64,000 nucleotides of DNA from Bacillus sp. MRMR6 (GTDB lineage: Bacteria; Bacillota; Bacilli; Bacillales; Cytobacillaceae), in NCBI RefSeq assembly GCF_001940785.1, contig NZ_MSLS01000009.1, positions 1-64,000 on the forward strand. The letters are read 5' to 3'. Under the pieces are notes generated by a model. The model had not been told where the DNA came from and did not search any database. It saw nothing but the letters and a program-made list of their open reading frames with translations. A program made the translations under genes and the position numbers. Below are positions 35,527-44,002 of the stretch, in pieces (position 1 is the stretch's first letter; every line of letters starts with the position of its first letter).

Positions 35527-35557
35527 AAAACCAACTTAAATGTTTTAAGTTGGTTTT
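35527..35557 (+). terminator. Terminator after the DUF3231 gene
   Basis: AAAACCAACTTAAA (35527-35540) pairs with TTTAAGTTGGTTTT (35544-35557). Confidence 0.9.
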
Positions 35558-35739
35558 CTCCTTGCTAGTGTACATATTTTTATAATCCTATCTTATGGAA
35601 ATTTCCCTCTCTCATTTTCCATCGCAAAGATTTCTTTCAGTAAGCGGTTTTCATTTCTGGCGGACAGATTTAGAAATTAAATCCCATAAAAAAGGCCTTC
35701 CACCGAATCTATGATAAAATCATTGTGAGGTGGAAGAAT

Positions 35740-36582
35740 TTGAGAAAAAAACTCATTATTATATTTGCAATACTCACAGCAACTGTATTTTTCTTATTTT
35801 TTCAAAACAATGCTCTGGTAACTACTGACCTTCCAATACATTCGGAAAAGATTCCGGAAGGTTTTGAAGGTTATAAAATTGTGCAGCTATCAGATTTGCA
35901 CAGCAAAAGCTTCGGAAAGAATCAACGGTATTTAGTGCAGAAGGTAAGTCAATTAAAACCGAATATGATTGTTTTTACAGGGGATTTGGTAGATTCAAAG
36001 AAATATGATGAGGATGCTAGTCTAGTGTTAATGGAGGAATTGGTCCAGATCGCTCCCGTTTATTACGTAACGGGCAACCATGAATGGTGGTCTGGCAAAT
36101 TCGAGTCTTTGGAGGGTAAATTAACCGATATCGGAGTCAAGGTAATGAGAAACACAGCCGAGGAAATCACTCATGATGGAAGCAAAATTCAATTGGTCGG
36201 AATCGACGACCCGGCAAAGGCAACCGAGTCATATGGGGAAAGAAGTCTGGCAGAGGAGGCACTTAAACATTCGCTCGCCAGCGTTACAGAGAGTGATAGT
36301 TTCACAGTCCTATTGGCTCATCGACCTGAACTGTTCTCACTTTACAGCCAATCTAAAATCGATCTAGTTTTCTCGGGCCATGCTCATGGCGGACAAGTCA
36401 GACTGCCCTTCATTGGAGGATTAATCGCACCCAACCAAGGCCTATTCCCAGACTACACAGCCGGAAAATACACCCACGATAGAACCACCATGATCGTAAA
36501 CCGAGGACTCGGAAACAGCATCATCCCCCTCAGAATCCTCAACCGCCCAGAAATCATCGTTGTCACATTGAACTCTGAATGA
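35740..36582 (+). CDS. Membrane-anchored metallophosphoesterase (YkuE/YaeI type)
   Basis: The 280-residue protein starts at TTG 35740 behind GAGGTGGAAG; a GTG at 35725 is in frame. Residues 4-22 are a membrane anchor. Catalytic motifs are complete: LSDLHSKSFG, FTGDLVDS, YVTGNHEWW, LLAHRPELF, FSGHAHGGQVRLP. Relatives hydrolyse lipid-linked or small phosphate esters; YkuE is a Tat-exported, metal-dependent member. A dispersed A+B repeat follows 17 bases after the stop. Confidence 0.9.
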   Translation: MRKKLIIIFAILTATVFFLFFQNNALVTTDLPIHSEKIPEGFEGYKIVQLSDLHSKSFGKNQRYLVQKVSQLKPNMIVFTGDLVDSKKYDEDASLVLMEELVQIAPVYYVTGNHEWWSGKFESLEGKLTDIGVKVMRNTAEEITHDGSKIQLVGIDDPAKATESYGERSLAEEALKHSLASVTESDSFTVLLAHRPELFSLYSQSKIDLVFSGHAHGGQVRLPFIGGLIAPNQGLFPDYTAGKYTHDRTTMIVNRGLGNSIIPLRILNRPEIIVVTLNSE

Positions 36583-36599
36583 TGCACGGGTGATGCACA

Positions 36600-36651
36600 G
36601 GGACGGTTCTACTGCTTCCTTTTCGACGAACCTCTAGACGTGCCTGTCACC
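36600..36651 (+). repeat. Dispersed repeat: A module then B module
   Basis: A: GGGACGGTTCTACTGCTTCC (36600-36619). A TTTTCGACGAACCT linker leads to B: GTGCCTGTCACC (36640-36651). This is the complete two-module form, next to the phosphoesterase stop codon. Confidence 0.85.
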
Positions 36652-36703
36652 ATGTAAGTATACATATCTTAGCAGGCAACTCATAAATTTATAATAAAAA
36701 CAG

Positions 36704-36757
36704 GGGACGGTTCTAACTGCCTCCGATATGACAAACTACGAGAGGGGTGACAGGCCC
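36704..36757 (+). repeat. Dispersed repeat: A module then B-like module before a gene start
   Basis: GGGACGGTTCTAACTGCCTC (36704-36723), then GACAAACTACG and GGGGTGACAGGCCC. The GAGAGGGG inside the B part (36740-36747) serves as the ribosome site of the gene starting at 36758. Confidence 0.8.
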
Positions 36758-37732
36758 ATGATAGTTGGAATTTTAACAGCCGGGGCTTTGTTAGGAGGAG
36801 GCGCAGCCGGGGTTTTATACCTAGTGAAAAAGAAGCGGCCACGATTAGTGAGTGAGAATATTCCTGAGTGCTTGGGGATCCTTGAGCAGGTACCAATGGA
36901 AGGCTTGCTAAACCAGTTGGAGACAGCCTTAGATCCTGGGTTCATCCAGCAGGTGAAAAAGCGCTATCTAAAAGAAAACCCGAAAAAGACAGAAGATGAA
37001 TTTGAATGGTGTTGGTTTGAATTGAAGCGTTATTTCTTATTAACCAGTTTATTAAGAAAAGCACCGATGTTCAGTGAAGAGGTGGATGAAATTTGGCACC
37101 AGATGATCCTTTTCACCCAAAAGTACCAGACCTTTTCTGAACAATTTTTAGGGAGCATGCTGCACCATACACCGAATACGACTTTAAAGCCAGAGCCGCA
37201 GGAACGTGCCTTTTTTGACTGGGTCTTTTCTCAGCTGTTTTCCATTACGGAATTAAGTTGGAAAACATGGGGAGATTTTTTCAAACACCCAATCAGCAAC
37301 CGCATTTTAAAAGAATTTAAAGAGCAGTCTAGCGAATGGCTGATGAATAAATATTTTAAGGTAACAAAAGAAAATGAAGCGACTGTTGAATATTTGGTTA
37401 TTCAAATGAAGAAACAATTGGCGGAAGTGGACCTCATTCACCCAGAGAATAAAAAAGGAACCTTTCCAAAGCAGCAAACCTTTGGAGAAATGCGGCAATT
37501 GTCCCTTATGATGGTGTTTTTCTCTTATTATCATTTTGATGATTATTGGACGCATGCGAAGGTTTATGCCATGGCAAATGCCTCAAAATACACAAGCGGC
37601 TGCTCCACCGCCGTTTTCTGCGGTCATGCCTCACACTCACATGACTCAAATCACGGCGGGCATGAAGATCATGGCAGTGGCAGCGACAGCGGATCAAGCT
37701 GCTCCAGCTGTGGTGGCGGGTGCTCATCCTGA
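36758..37732 (+). CDS. Glycine-rich-domain-like (DUF1399-type) protein with Cys/His/Ser/Gly tail
   Basis: The 324-residue protein starts at ATG 36758 with GAGAGGGG before it. It has an N-terminal membrane segment (about 2-24, ILTAGALLGGGAAGVLYLV), then a helical region with VDEIWHQMILFTQKYQTFSE and MLHHTP, which matches the WH-x-M-L-x-x-Y type motif of DUF1399/glycine-rich-domain proteins. The last 50 residues are rich in His, Gly, Ser and Cys (HSHDSNHGGHEDHG, SCSSCGGGCSS), like a metal-binding or surface tail. Function unknown. The ribosome site lies in a dispersed repeat and another A copy follows the stop. Confidence 0.65.
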   Translation: MIVGILTAGALLGGGAAGVLYLVKKKRPRLVSENIPECLGILEQVPMEGLLNQLETALDPGFIQQVKKRYLKENPKKTEDEFEWCWFELKRYFLLTSLLRKAPMFSEEVDEIWHQMILFTQKYQTFSEQFLGSMLHHTPNTTLKPEPQERAFFDWVFSQLFSITELSWKTWGDFFKHPISNRILKEFKEQSSEWLMNKYFKVTKENEATVEYLVIQMKKQLAEVDLIHPENKKGTFPKQQTFGEMRQLSLMMVFFSYYHFDDYWTHAKVYAMANASKYTSGCSTAVFCGHASHSHDSNHGGHEDHGSGSDSGSSCSSCGGGCSS

Positions 37733-37733
37733 A

Positions 37734-37758
37734 GCAGGGGGACGGTTCTCACTGCTTC
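37734..37758 (+). repeat. Dispersed repeat, A module
   Basis: It begins directly after the TGA stop of the preceding gene. GAAGCAG and CTGCTTC form the stem around GGGGACGGTTCTCA. A TTCGACAAACTTAG linker follows, but no B module. Confidence 0.85.
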
Positions 37759-37761
37759 TTT

Positions 37762-38583
37762 TTATTCGACAAACTTAGAAGGATGCCTTTCCATCAGCCT
37801 TTCCATCACTTTTCTTTTCCGGTACAGCATCATGCCTGCTTCAGAGAGGTCGGAAATCATCGACCTGTTCGTAAATGCACCAAAAATCATTCCCGCAATC
37901 GGAACCATTTGGAATAATTTCTTCCAGCCAAATTGATCTCGATAGGTGTAGACGACCTCTCTCCACCCCTGAAGCTGTGACATCATTTCATCCGACTTAT
38001 TTCCTTCCTCTTGATAGTACGCTGAAAGCTCGTTCAGAATCGCACGTTTTCCTACAATATCAGCAGAGGAAAACTGGAGACACTTAATAATAAAAACGCG
38101 CTCGCTTTTTTCTTTTGGATCATATCCATGGATCATGGCAATTTCTTGTAGTGTTTTCAAAGAAATCGCCAATATAGCCGGAATATCAACGGCGAGTGTA
38201 AAGATTCCGCCGATCCCTGTACTGGCCCCCTGAACAGTGGCTAATTTCTTTCGCTTTTCAGTAATTTCTAGAGTTAGTTTGTGCATCGTCTCGAGGGGAA
38301 TCTCACTAATATCCGAAATCCCCTGGACCGGCTTTTGAACCTCTTTCTCTATCATCTCAAACATACCTTTTTCATTGATCAAATATTGCCCGCCATTTTG
38401 GAGATAGGCGCCAATTTCCTCGAGTAAGGATCCCACTTTATTATGTATGAATTTAGGAGTGATTTTATCTAAAAGCTTAAAGGGCAGACGTCCCAGCCGT
38501 TCCCAAAACCACAAATTGCTCTGGTCCTTTTCCCACTCCTCAATCTTCGCTAACTCCTGTAATAACTCTTCCCGTTTTTCCAT
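37762..38583 (-). CDS. EcsC family protein
   Basis: The 273-residue protein starts at ATG 38583. The EcsC family core is seen in the central helices: VQGASTGIGGIFTLAVDIPA, ISLKTLQEIAMIHGYDP, ERVFIIKCLQFSSAD, and a conserved C-terminal hydrophobic helix MVPIAGMIFGAFTNRSMISD. EcsC lies next to an ABC exporter in B. subtilis, but here it stands alone. Function is unclear; association with the membrane is likely. Confidence 0.88.
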   Translation of the reverse strand: MEKREELLQELAKIEEWEKDQSNLWFWERLGRLPFKLLDKITPKFIHNKVGSLLEEIGAYLQNGGQYLINEKGMFEMIEKEVQKPVQGISDISEIPLETMHKLTLEITEKRKKLATVQGASTGIGGIFTLAVDIPAILAISLKTLQEIAMIHGYDPKEKSERVFIIKCLQFSSADIVGKRAILNELSAYYQEEGNKSDEMMSQLQGWREVVYTYRDQFGWKKLFQMVPIAGMIFGAFTNRSMISDLSEAGMMLYRKRKVMERLMERHPSKFVE

Positions 38584-38731
38584 CTATACCTTCACCTACA
38601 AGTAATGTCATTTTTTACGCTCTATTACGATACGTTTAGCAAATAGAAAAAGTTTCATGTCTATCAACTGTGCACCACCTTAGGCAGGTCTAAAATCTTG
38701 GACGACAACCCTCGGGGAGTAAAGGGCAGCC

Positions 38732-39685
38732 CTAAACTGGCACCGAAACAATCACTTCTCGTGTGAATGTCCCTTTTTTGACGAGAGCCCGATCGATAAC
38801 GTTAAAGCCTGCTTTCGCTAAAATTTCATCGACCGGTTCGACGGTAACGACAACTACCTTTTTCGCCGTAAATCTATGTGCACTTTGAAGAATTTCTAGT
38901 TGTTCGTCTGGTGTAATCACCGAACACAAATTATAAGGCAGGTCAATGATCGCGACATCATATTTATCAGTAACATCTCTAATATCGGCTCGCTTCACAT
39001 CGCAACTAAGCCCAAAATGTGCTACATTTTCCCTTGTACCGGATAAAATCAGACCGTTGCGGTCACTACCGACAATATCAATCCCCATTGACAGTGCCTC
39101 AATAAGCACCGTTCCAATTCCGCAGCACGGGTCGATGGCTTTTACTCCATTAGGATTCGGAATGGCAATATTCACAACCGCCCTTGCCATCCTGGTGCTG
39201 AGTGCAGTCGAGTAATCATTCGGCTTCTTTTGATGCAAATACCATACCGACTCAGCTTTCACATACTCGCCAAATATCCATCTTCCCTTCACCTTCATGA
39301 CAGCAAACAGTCGGTCTGGGTGATGTAAATCTGCTTTCCCCTCAATCCTTAGCCCGACTTTTCGCTCGATTTCACGCCGATCTTTGAAGCCCACATCCTC
39401 GGATACGTCTCCGTTTTTCACATACACTACTTTAAAAGATGTTTCTGCGGACATCCGTAACTGTTCTACTTTTACCAAAAGCTCCTCGAGACTTTCACCT
39501 TCATACATAAGTGATATTCTTTCTTTTATAAAAGGACTTCGGCTCGGGTCAATTTTCACCGTGGTTTCCAAAGTAGTTCCGGCGGTATCTTGTCCAAATA
39601 GAGAGCGCATTTCTAACGCACACAATGGTCGTTCTTCCTCTGGGTAGGCATATGTGTAAATATAAGGTTTTTCCTTATTCATCAA
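38732..39685 (-). CDS. Trm11-like RNA (guanine-N2) methyltransferase
   Basis: The 317-residue protein starts at TTG 39685 or ATG 39682 behind AGGATGAGAAGAG. It has an N-terminal THUMP-like region and a C-terminal class I methyltransferase fold: AIDPCCGIGTVLIEALSMG binds S-adenosylmethionine, and IIDLPYNL is a DLPY variant of the N-methylase (D/N)PPY motif. Members of this UPF0020/TRM11 group methylate guanosine in tRNA or rRNA. The precise target is not known. Confidence 0.85.
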   Translation of the reverse strand: MMNKEKPYIYTYAYPEEERPLCALEMRSLFGQDTAGTTLETTVKIDPSRSPFIKERISLMYEGESLEELLVKVEQLRMSAETSFKVVYVKNGDVSEDVGFKDRREIERKVGLRIEGKADLHHPDRLFAVMKVKGRWIFGEYVKAESVWYLHQKKPNDYSTALSTRMARAVVNIAIPNPNGVKAIDPCCGIGTVLIEALSMGIDIVGSDRNGLILSGTRENVAHFGLSCDVKRADIRDVTDKYDVAIIDLPYNLCSVITPDEQLEILQSAHRFTAKKVVVVTVEPVDEILAKAGFNVIDRALVKKGTFTREVIVSVPV

Positions 39686-39769
39686 ACTCTTCTCATCCTT
39701 AATCGAACATATTCAACCTTTTTATTATACCCTATGTCGGATCAATTTTTATAAAGACCCATAGGGAGC

Positions 39770-40297
39770 TTATTTTTTCAATATTCCTAAATACTCCTTC
39801 CAAGGCCCAACATCCGCCCGATATCTCTCCGCCATCACCCGTACAATTTGCGCAATATGTGTTAAATCATGAACCGCCCAAGTTGTAATCAATTCGCTTA
39901 CCTTCACCGACCCAAATGCAGGGTGTATCCCTGTTAGTTCAAGCATTTCATCCTGTGAGATTAACTCCTTGAGCTTCCATACATTTTGCCTTCTAACCGT
40001 CTTGAATTCGAGCAGCTTTTGTTCTATCCCTCGCTCCTTGCTCTCATTTAAGTGAGAAAAACGGTCAAACGGCGGAAACGTTTTGCTCTCACCTTCTTTA
40101 AGGATAAACTGTAGCCTTGGAATCCAATTGGTTTTCTCCCCCTCAATTAAATGCTCGATTACATCAGTAGCATTCCAGGTCCCTTCCCCTTCATTACATT
40201 GCAGCCAGCCAGCCGACAACCCAGCTAAGAAATACTCCAATGATTGTGGCGTACGTTCAAGAATTTCAATTGCTTCCTTTAACTTAAACTCCATCAT
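39770..40297 (-). CDS. DinB-family protein
   Basis: The 175-residue protein starts at ATG 40297 with GGAG seven bases before. It is an all-helical DinB/YfiT fold with the metal-binding histidines in place: [11 protein letters not shown] and [13 protein letters not shown]. Members are metal-dependent enzymes such as thiol-S-transferases (bacillithiol or mycothiol users), though most are uncharacterised. It stands alone and is read leftward. Confidence 0.88.
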   Translation of the reverse strand: MMEFKLKEAIEILERTPQSLEYFLAGLSAGWLQCNEGEGTWNATDVIEHLIEGEKTNWIPRLQFILKEGESKTFPPFDRFSHLNESKERGIEQKLLEFKTVRRQNVWKLKELISQDEMLELTGIHPAFGSVKVSELITTWAVHDLTHIAQIVRVMAERYRADVGPWKEYLGILKK

Positions 40298-40427
40298 GAC
40301 CACTCTCCTTTTTTACCAGTATATGCTTTAATACATAGAGCCTTCTTACATGGGGCGTTTCCACTTTCGACAAACTTCTTGTCTCAAAAAATCAACAAAC
40401 CCCGTCATAACAGGGGTAGACCGGAAT

Positions 40428-40447
40428 CTAATCAAACGTTTAATTAG
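40428..40447. promoter_or_regulatory. Operator-like palindrome 1
   Basis: CTAATCAAACGTTTAATTAG is a 20-base palindrome with one mismatched pair. Confidence 0.6.
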
Positions 40448-40460
40448 TCTCTATGTTGAT

Positions 40461-40476
40461 AATCGAACGTTTGATT
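40461..40476. promoter_or_regulatory. Operator-like palindrome 2
   Basis: AATCGAACGTTTGATT has one mismatched pair and lies 31 bases from the first copy. Confidence 0.6.
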
Positions 40477-40619
40477 AGATTTGGGAAGTACCTTGGTATA
40501 AAAAGAGTTTTTGCCATTTTGCACTATATTTTTTGTCGAATAACAACCTGTTATCTTTCAAAAAACGATCCATTATCCCTATAAAAACTAACCATATACA
40601 ATTACAGCCAAGATTTAAA

Positions 40620-40639
40620 CTAATCAATCGTTTGATTAA
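40620..40639. promoter_or_regulatory. Operator-like palindrome 3
   Basis: CTAATCAATCGTTTGATTAA is the third copy, about 160 bases further right. Confidence 0.55.
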
Positions 40640-40703
40640 AAGTTTTCAAAATGCCGTAAATGAACGCTTTTCCCGGGTAATAAAGTAAAATATTTGTCGT
40701 ATT

Positions 40704-40732
40704 AAAAAATCGCCTCGACATCATCTGAGACG
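40704..40732 (-). terminator. Terminator of the ArgH-like gene
   Basis: CGTCTCA and TCGAGGCG (minus strand) pair with one G-U and are followed by six Us. Confidence 0.75.
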
Positions 40733-40750
40733 ACTTTCCAAACCTATTTA

Positions 40751-42298
40751 TCAATCCGCTAAAATCGAGTCCAACTGACGATAAGCATTTTCCGTTTTTT
40801 CGGTTATCAACTTCAGCCAACCCTGATGGCCCGTATGCCGCTCCAGCCGTTCTGTTATCATCCTTCGTACCTCATCTATATTAGGTCCACCCGGCAGCGA
40901 CCGAACCCTTACAAAATGATTAGGATCAAGTGATTGCCGCAATCCCTCTTCGTCAAGCTTTAATGACCTCCCAATGACCTTTTCAGCCGCTTTGTTGACT
41001 AGGTTCAGTGTGATTTCTTGTGCACCCATACCCAGTGCTAATGCCTCACTTACCACTAAACTTGTAATTTCATGTGCCTTGCGAAACGAAGGCACATCCG
41101 TCCTAACCAGCGTATCAGCCAACTCTGTGATCGTCGCAAAACTAGCCTCCGCCCGCTCGCGTAACACCTTTTTATTCACTTCCGCCGTCCCGATGACACA
41201 ACCTAAAAGCCTGCACAACTGATCCAGCAAGTCTAAACTTCTCCAAGCATAAGGCTGCATATCATCCTCTGTATCAACAATATCACCAAAGGGTGTGTTG
41301 TGAATCATTGTTAGCACCGTCTGCGTGTTGCCGACACAAGTGGATAGTAACGACCGGATATGCTCAAGAGAAACCGGATTGCGCTTTTGTGGCATGATTG
41401 AGCTGATTTGGACGTAAGGATCTGCAACCTTTAACAACGAAAACTCCTGCATACTCCATAAAAGCAAATCCTGAACGAACCTCCCGAGGCTGATTGCCGT
41501 GATTTGCGCAGTCGTCATCACCTCAGCAATATAATCCGCTCCCGCAATCGCATCATAGGAATTCTCCACGACACCATCAAAGCTGAGCAGCTCAGCCATT
41601 CGCTTTCGATTCAGCTTGAAACCTGAAGTAGTAAAGGCTGCGGCTCCCATCGGACTATGATTACACTGTTCGTATGCTTGTCGGAACCGCTCAACATCCC
41701 TGCTAACCGAATCAACAACCGCCAGCATATAATGCCCCAACGTAGTAGGCTGGGCCTGCTGTGTATGGGTATAGCCAATCATGAGCGTATCAGCATGCTT
41801 GCCGGAAAATTCCAGCAATTGCTCTTTTAAAAATAACATCGAACCTAAGGTCTTCTGTACTTTTTCACGTAATGCCAAGCGAAACATGGTAATACACATA
41901 TCATTCCGGCTTCGGCCAATATGCAAATTCCCAGCACAATCGCCTGCTGCTTGAATCAGTTCCCTTTCAACCTGGAAGAATAAATCCTCTACCTGCCCCG
42001 AGTAACGTGAATTTCGGATCTCCTCCATATCTAACTCTCGAAGTGCCTTCCCGAGCATCTCTCCATCTTTAGCGGACATCAAGCCTTGTTCAGTCAGCAT
42101 AATTAGATGGGCTTTATTGATCATCATCATCGGCTTGAGCAACTGCGTTTTTGCCTCATTATACGCGGGCTCCAGTACAACCTCCGTATACGTTTTACCC
42201 GGAAAGGTGTAACCTTCTTGGCGGAGGATTCGATCACGCTGCTCCAGCCCTTTATTCAACCTATTTTCCTGTCCATCACCTTCATGTAAGGTTCCCAA
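40751..42298 (-). CDS. Argininosuccinate lyase-like enzyme (fumarase/aspartase superfamily)
   Basis: The 515-residue protein starts at TTG 42298 behind AAGGGGGAAGGA. It carries the superfamily signature SSIMPQKRNPVSLEH (usually SSxMPQKKNPD in ArgH), the early DLFFQVERELI and HIGRSRNDM segments, and GYTHTQQAQPTTLGHY. Argininosuccinate lyase splits argininosuccinate into arginine and fumarate. This one is longer than usual (about 460), has an altered signature (RNPVSLEH), and there is no argG next to it. It may be a paralogue with another substrate. The superfamily is certain; arginine synthesis is not. Confidence 0.8.
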   Translation of the reverse strand: MGTLHEGDGQENRLNKGLEQRDRILRQEGYTFPGKTYTEVVLEPAYNEAKTQLLKPMMMINKAHLIMLTEQGLMSAKDGEMLGKALRELDMEEIRNSRYSGQVEDLFFQVERELIQAAGDCAGNLHIGRSRNDMCITMFRLALREKVQKTLGSMLFLKEQLLEFSGKHADTLMIGYTHTQQAQPTTLGHYMLAVVDSVSRDVERFRQAYEQCNHSPMGAAAFTTSGFKLNRKRMAELLSFDGVVENSYDAIAGADYIAEVMTTAQITAISLGRFVQDLLLWSMQEFSLLKVADPYVQISSIMPQKRNPVSLEHIRSLLSTCVGNTQTVLTMIHNTPFGDIVDTEDDMQPYAWRSLDLLDQLCRLLGCVIGTAEVNKKVLRERAEASFATITELADTLVRTDVPSFRKAHEITSLVVSEALALGMGAQEITLNLVNKAAEKVIGRSLKLDEEGLRQSLDPNHFVRVRSLPGGPNIDEVRRMITERLERHTGHQGWLKLITEKTENAYRQLDSILAD

Positions 42299-42394
42299 TC
42301 GTCCTTCCCCCTTGGATTCCTTCTTACACTATATGTACTCAATTCAACCCAGAAAGGGAATTCAAAATGTCAGGTTAAATTGGGTGAACGTCCT

Positions 42395-42424
42395 TCGACA
42401 AAATCCGGGTGGTGCCTGTCACCC
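42395..42424 (+). repeat. Dispersed repeat, linker and B module
   Basis: TCGACAAAATCCGGGT leads to GGTGCCTGTCACC (42411-42423). No A module is present. A 31-codon open frame starts at 42433, without a ribosome site. Confidence 0.75.
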
Positions 42425-42549
42425 ATTCAAAATGAAAAATCCCTCTGACCATGCCAAGACCCATCAAGAAAAATGGCAACAGGAATATGCCCTAACTGAC
42501 GATACTCACGGAATGTTTTTCCTTTAAACACCTAAGTTGAATAGCAATG

Positions 42550-42681
42550 CTATGATTGTGTTACACATTTCCACTCCACGAATGCCTGATTCAACACTTG
42601 ATAATGCTGCTTATATTTTTCTAGATATTCATCATCGTACGGTGTACAGAAAGTGCCAAAGGAATGATTGTCAGTTATAAA
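42550..42681 (-). pseudogene. C-terminal fragment of an unrecognised gene
   Basis: An open frame without a start codon, read leftward, encodes NHSFGTFCTPYDDEYLEKYK and LNQAFVEWK before a TAG at 42550. It has the look of real protein but begins at a stop codon and has no ribosome site. I do not recognise the family. Probably a deletion remnant. Confidence 0.4.
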
Positions 42682-42940
42682 TCACGTTCAAAAGGTGGAG
42701 AATTCCGTTAGTCAACAATCGATCTTTTCCTCTATTTTCACGGAAGGAACTTTTTATTTTGGCTATATTGCTTTTAAAGAAGCAGATGAAGAATCTCTTG
42801 TTATGAATTCCGTCAATGGGAGAGGCTTTGGAAATGGTGCTGAAACTGAATTTGTTCAACATTTTGATGAATTTAGCCTTGAGGTTTCGTTAGCGGACCC
42901 ATTGGTCTACATCGAAAAAACACAAACATATATGGCTTAA
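42668..42940 (+). pseudogene. Fragmentary protein of unknown family
   Basis: A 90-codon frame opening at TTG 42668 overlaps the leftward fragment. Its second half looks protein-like (FKEADEESLVMNSVNGRGFG, HFDEFSLEVSLADPLVYIEK). The text seems to go on in other frames after the stop (MDIERVIPWINQKDYGAVL, near 42940-43000), so a decayed gene with frameshifts is likely. Family unknown. Confidence 0.35.
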
Positions 42941-43015
42941 TGGATATTGAGAGAGTCATTCCATGGATTAATCAAAAGGATTATGGTGCTGTTTTATAAA
43001 TTACATAATGGCCCA

Positions 43016-43210
43016 ATGAGCAACCTTGAAACGCTCATCACCTATATGAAGCAAGCTGAGGTTCCGGAATCTTTTTCAACTTCTCACCAGAAGCTTCTAA
43101 GCTCCTGTGAAGATTTATATCATTTAATAGAGAACCGGGGTAATCAAGACATGACAAGCAGAGGGACGGTTCTCCTGCTTCCTTTTTTGTTACGCCAAAA
43201 GTCCCTGTAA
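43016..43210 (+). pseudogene. Short frame running into a dispersed repeat
   Basis: From ATG 43016 the frame encodes MSNLETLITYMKQAEVPESF and SCEDLYHLIENRGNQ, then is replaced by codons translated from an A-type repeat (SRGTVLLLPFLL). The original C-terminus is therefore lost or displaced. No ribosome site is seen. Probably the end of the decayed gene to the left. Confidence 0.35.
43155..43182 (+). repeat. Dispersed repeat, A module
   Basis: AAGCAGAGGGACGGTTCT then CCTGCTTCC. AAGCAG and CTGCTT form the stem. It lies inside the 3' end of a decayed frame. Confidence 0.85.
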
Positions 43211-43254
43211 CCTCATCCCCTCCCTATTCGTCTATTTTTACAAGAGGTGATCAG

Positions 43255-43953
43255 ATGAAGAAACTGACTGTGTTTGTTTTCATCATTCTTTTTTTAGCAG
43301 GTTGCCGGCACGCTCCCCTTGGCCCACAAGCTATGATCGATTGGGTTGATTTTATTAAATGGGAAGGTGTCATGTACGATGGGGTTTATTCTGGAGTGCT
43401 TGCCAGAGACACGTTTATTGGTGAAAAACTCGGCGAAGTGAAATTTAGAGTAGCCGATAATGTGACGAATCCAAATTATAAAGTGAAAAACGGAGATGCG
43501 GCCTTTCATGAGAAAGGAACAGAAATTTTCACAATTAAAGGGCAGCCTGGGTTCCTCGCCGTAAAGTCCGCGGGCGAAATCAATGGCTATAACGTTTATT
43601 ATTCACGAGATGTGACAGAGTTTAGGTGGCACTTTAAAGATATGCCTCAAGAAAAGGTCCAGCGTATCGAGATCTATCAGCTCTATACTGCTGAAGGAAC
43701 GAAGCAAATTAAAGACATTTCCGAACCTGAAAAAATCCAAGAATTCCTTCAACTATTAAGCAGCAGCAAGAAAAACTCCACCTTCTCGCCGAACACCGAA
43801 AAGGGCGATCCGCTTTATTACGAAGCTGTCTTTTACACTGACGAACCCATCGCCTATAAACAGGGAATCCAGTTCGATGGCCATACCTACTTCTGGCACC
43901 CGTGGGACACAGCAATCCTGGATGATAAAATGGGAGAGTTTTTGCGAAACTAA
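43255..43953 (+). CDS. Lipoprotein of unknown function
   Basis: The 232-residue protein starts at ATG 43255 behind AGAGGTGATC. Its signal peptide ends in a lipobox (FLAGC, cysteine at residue 17), so it is anchored on the outer face of the membrane. The rest is soluble and beta-rich (GEVKFRVADNVTNPNY, GYNVYYSRDVTEFRW, QFDGHTYFWHPWD). The pattern resembles small uncharacterised Bacillus lipoproteins. An A repeat follows directly after the stop and then the GyrI-like gene, 50 bases on. Confidence 0.75.
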   Translation: MKKLTVFVFIILFLAGCRHAPLGPQAMIDWVDFIKWEGVMYDGVYSGVLARDTFIGEKLGEVKFRVADNVTNPNYKVKNGDAAFHEKGTEIFTIKGQPGFLAVKSAGEINGYNVYYSRDVTEFRWHFKDMPQEKVQRIEIYQLYTAEGTKQIKDISEPEKIQEFLQLLSSSKKNSTFSPNTEKGDPLYYEAVFYTDEPIAYKQGIQFDGHTYFWHPWDTAILDDKMGEFLRN

Positions 43954-43956
43954 AAA

Positions 43957-43984
43957 GGAAGCAGTAGAACCGTCCCTCTGCTTC
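43957..43984 (-). repeat. Dispersed repeat, A module, reversed
   Basis: GGAAGCAGTAGAACCGTCCC then TCTGCTTC, starting 4 bases after a TAA stop. The stem is GAAGCAG/CTGCTTC. Confidence 0.88.
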
Positions 43985-44002
43985 AAAAAGGAGTATTATC
44001 CA

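Larger units (their letters stand above)
40298..40703. promoter_or_regulatory. Gene-free region with three related palindromes
   Basis: No gene is supported here. Three copies of a palindrome with consensus AATCRAWCGTTTRATT lie at 40430-40445, 40461-40476 and 40622-40637. They look like binding sites of a TetR-type regulator of which no gene is nearby. A small CCCC...GGGG hairpin is at 40400-40416. Confidence 0.55.
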
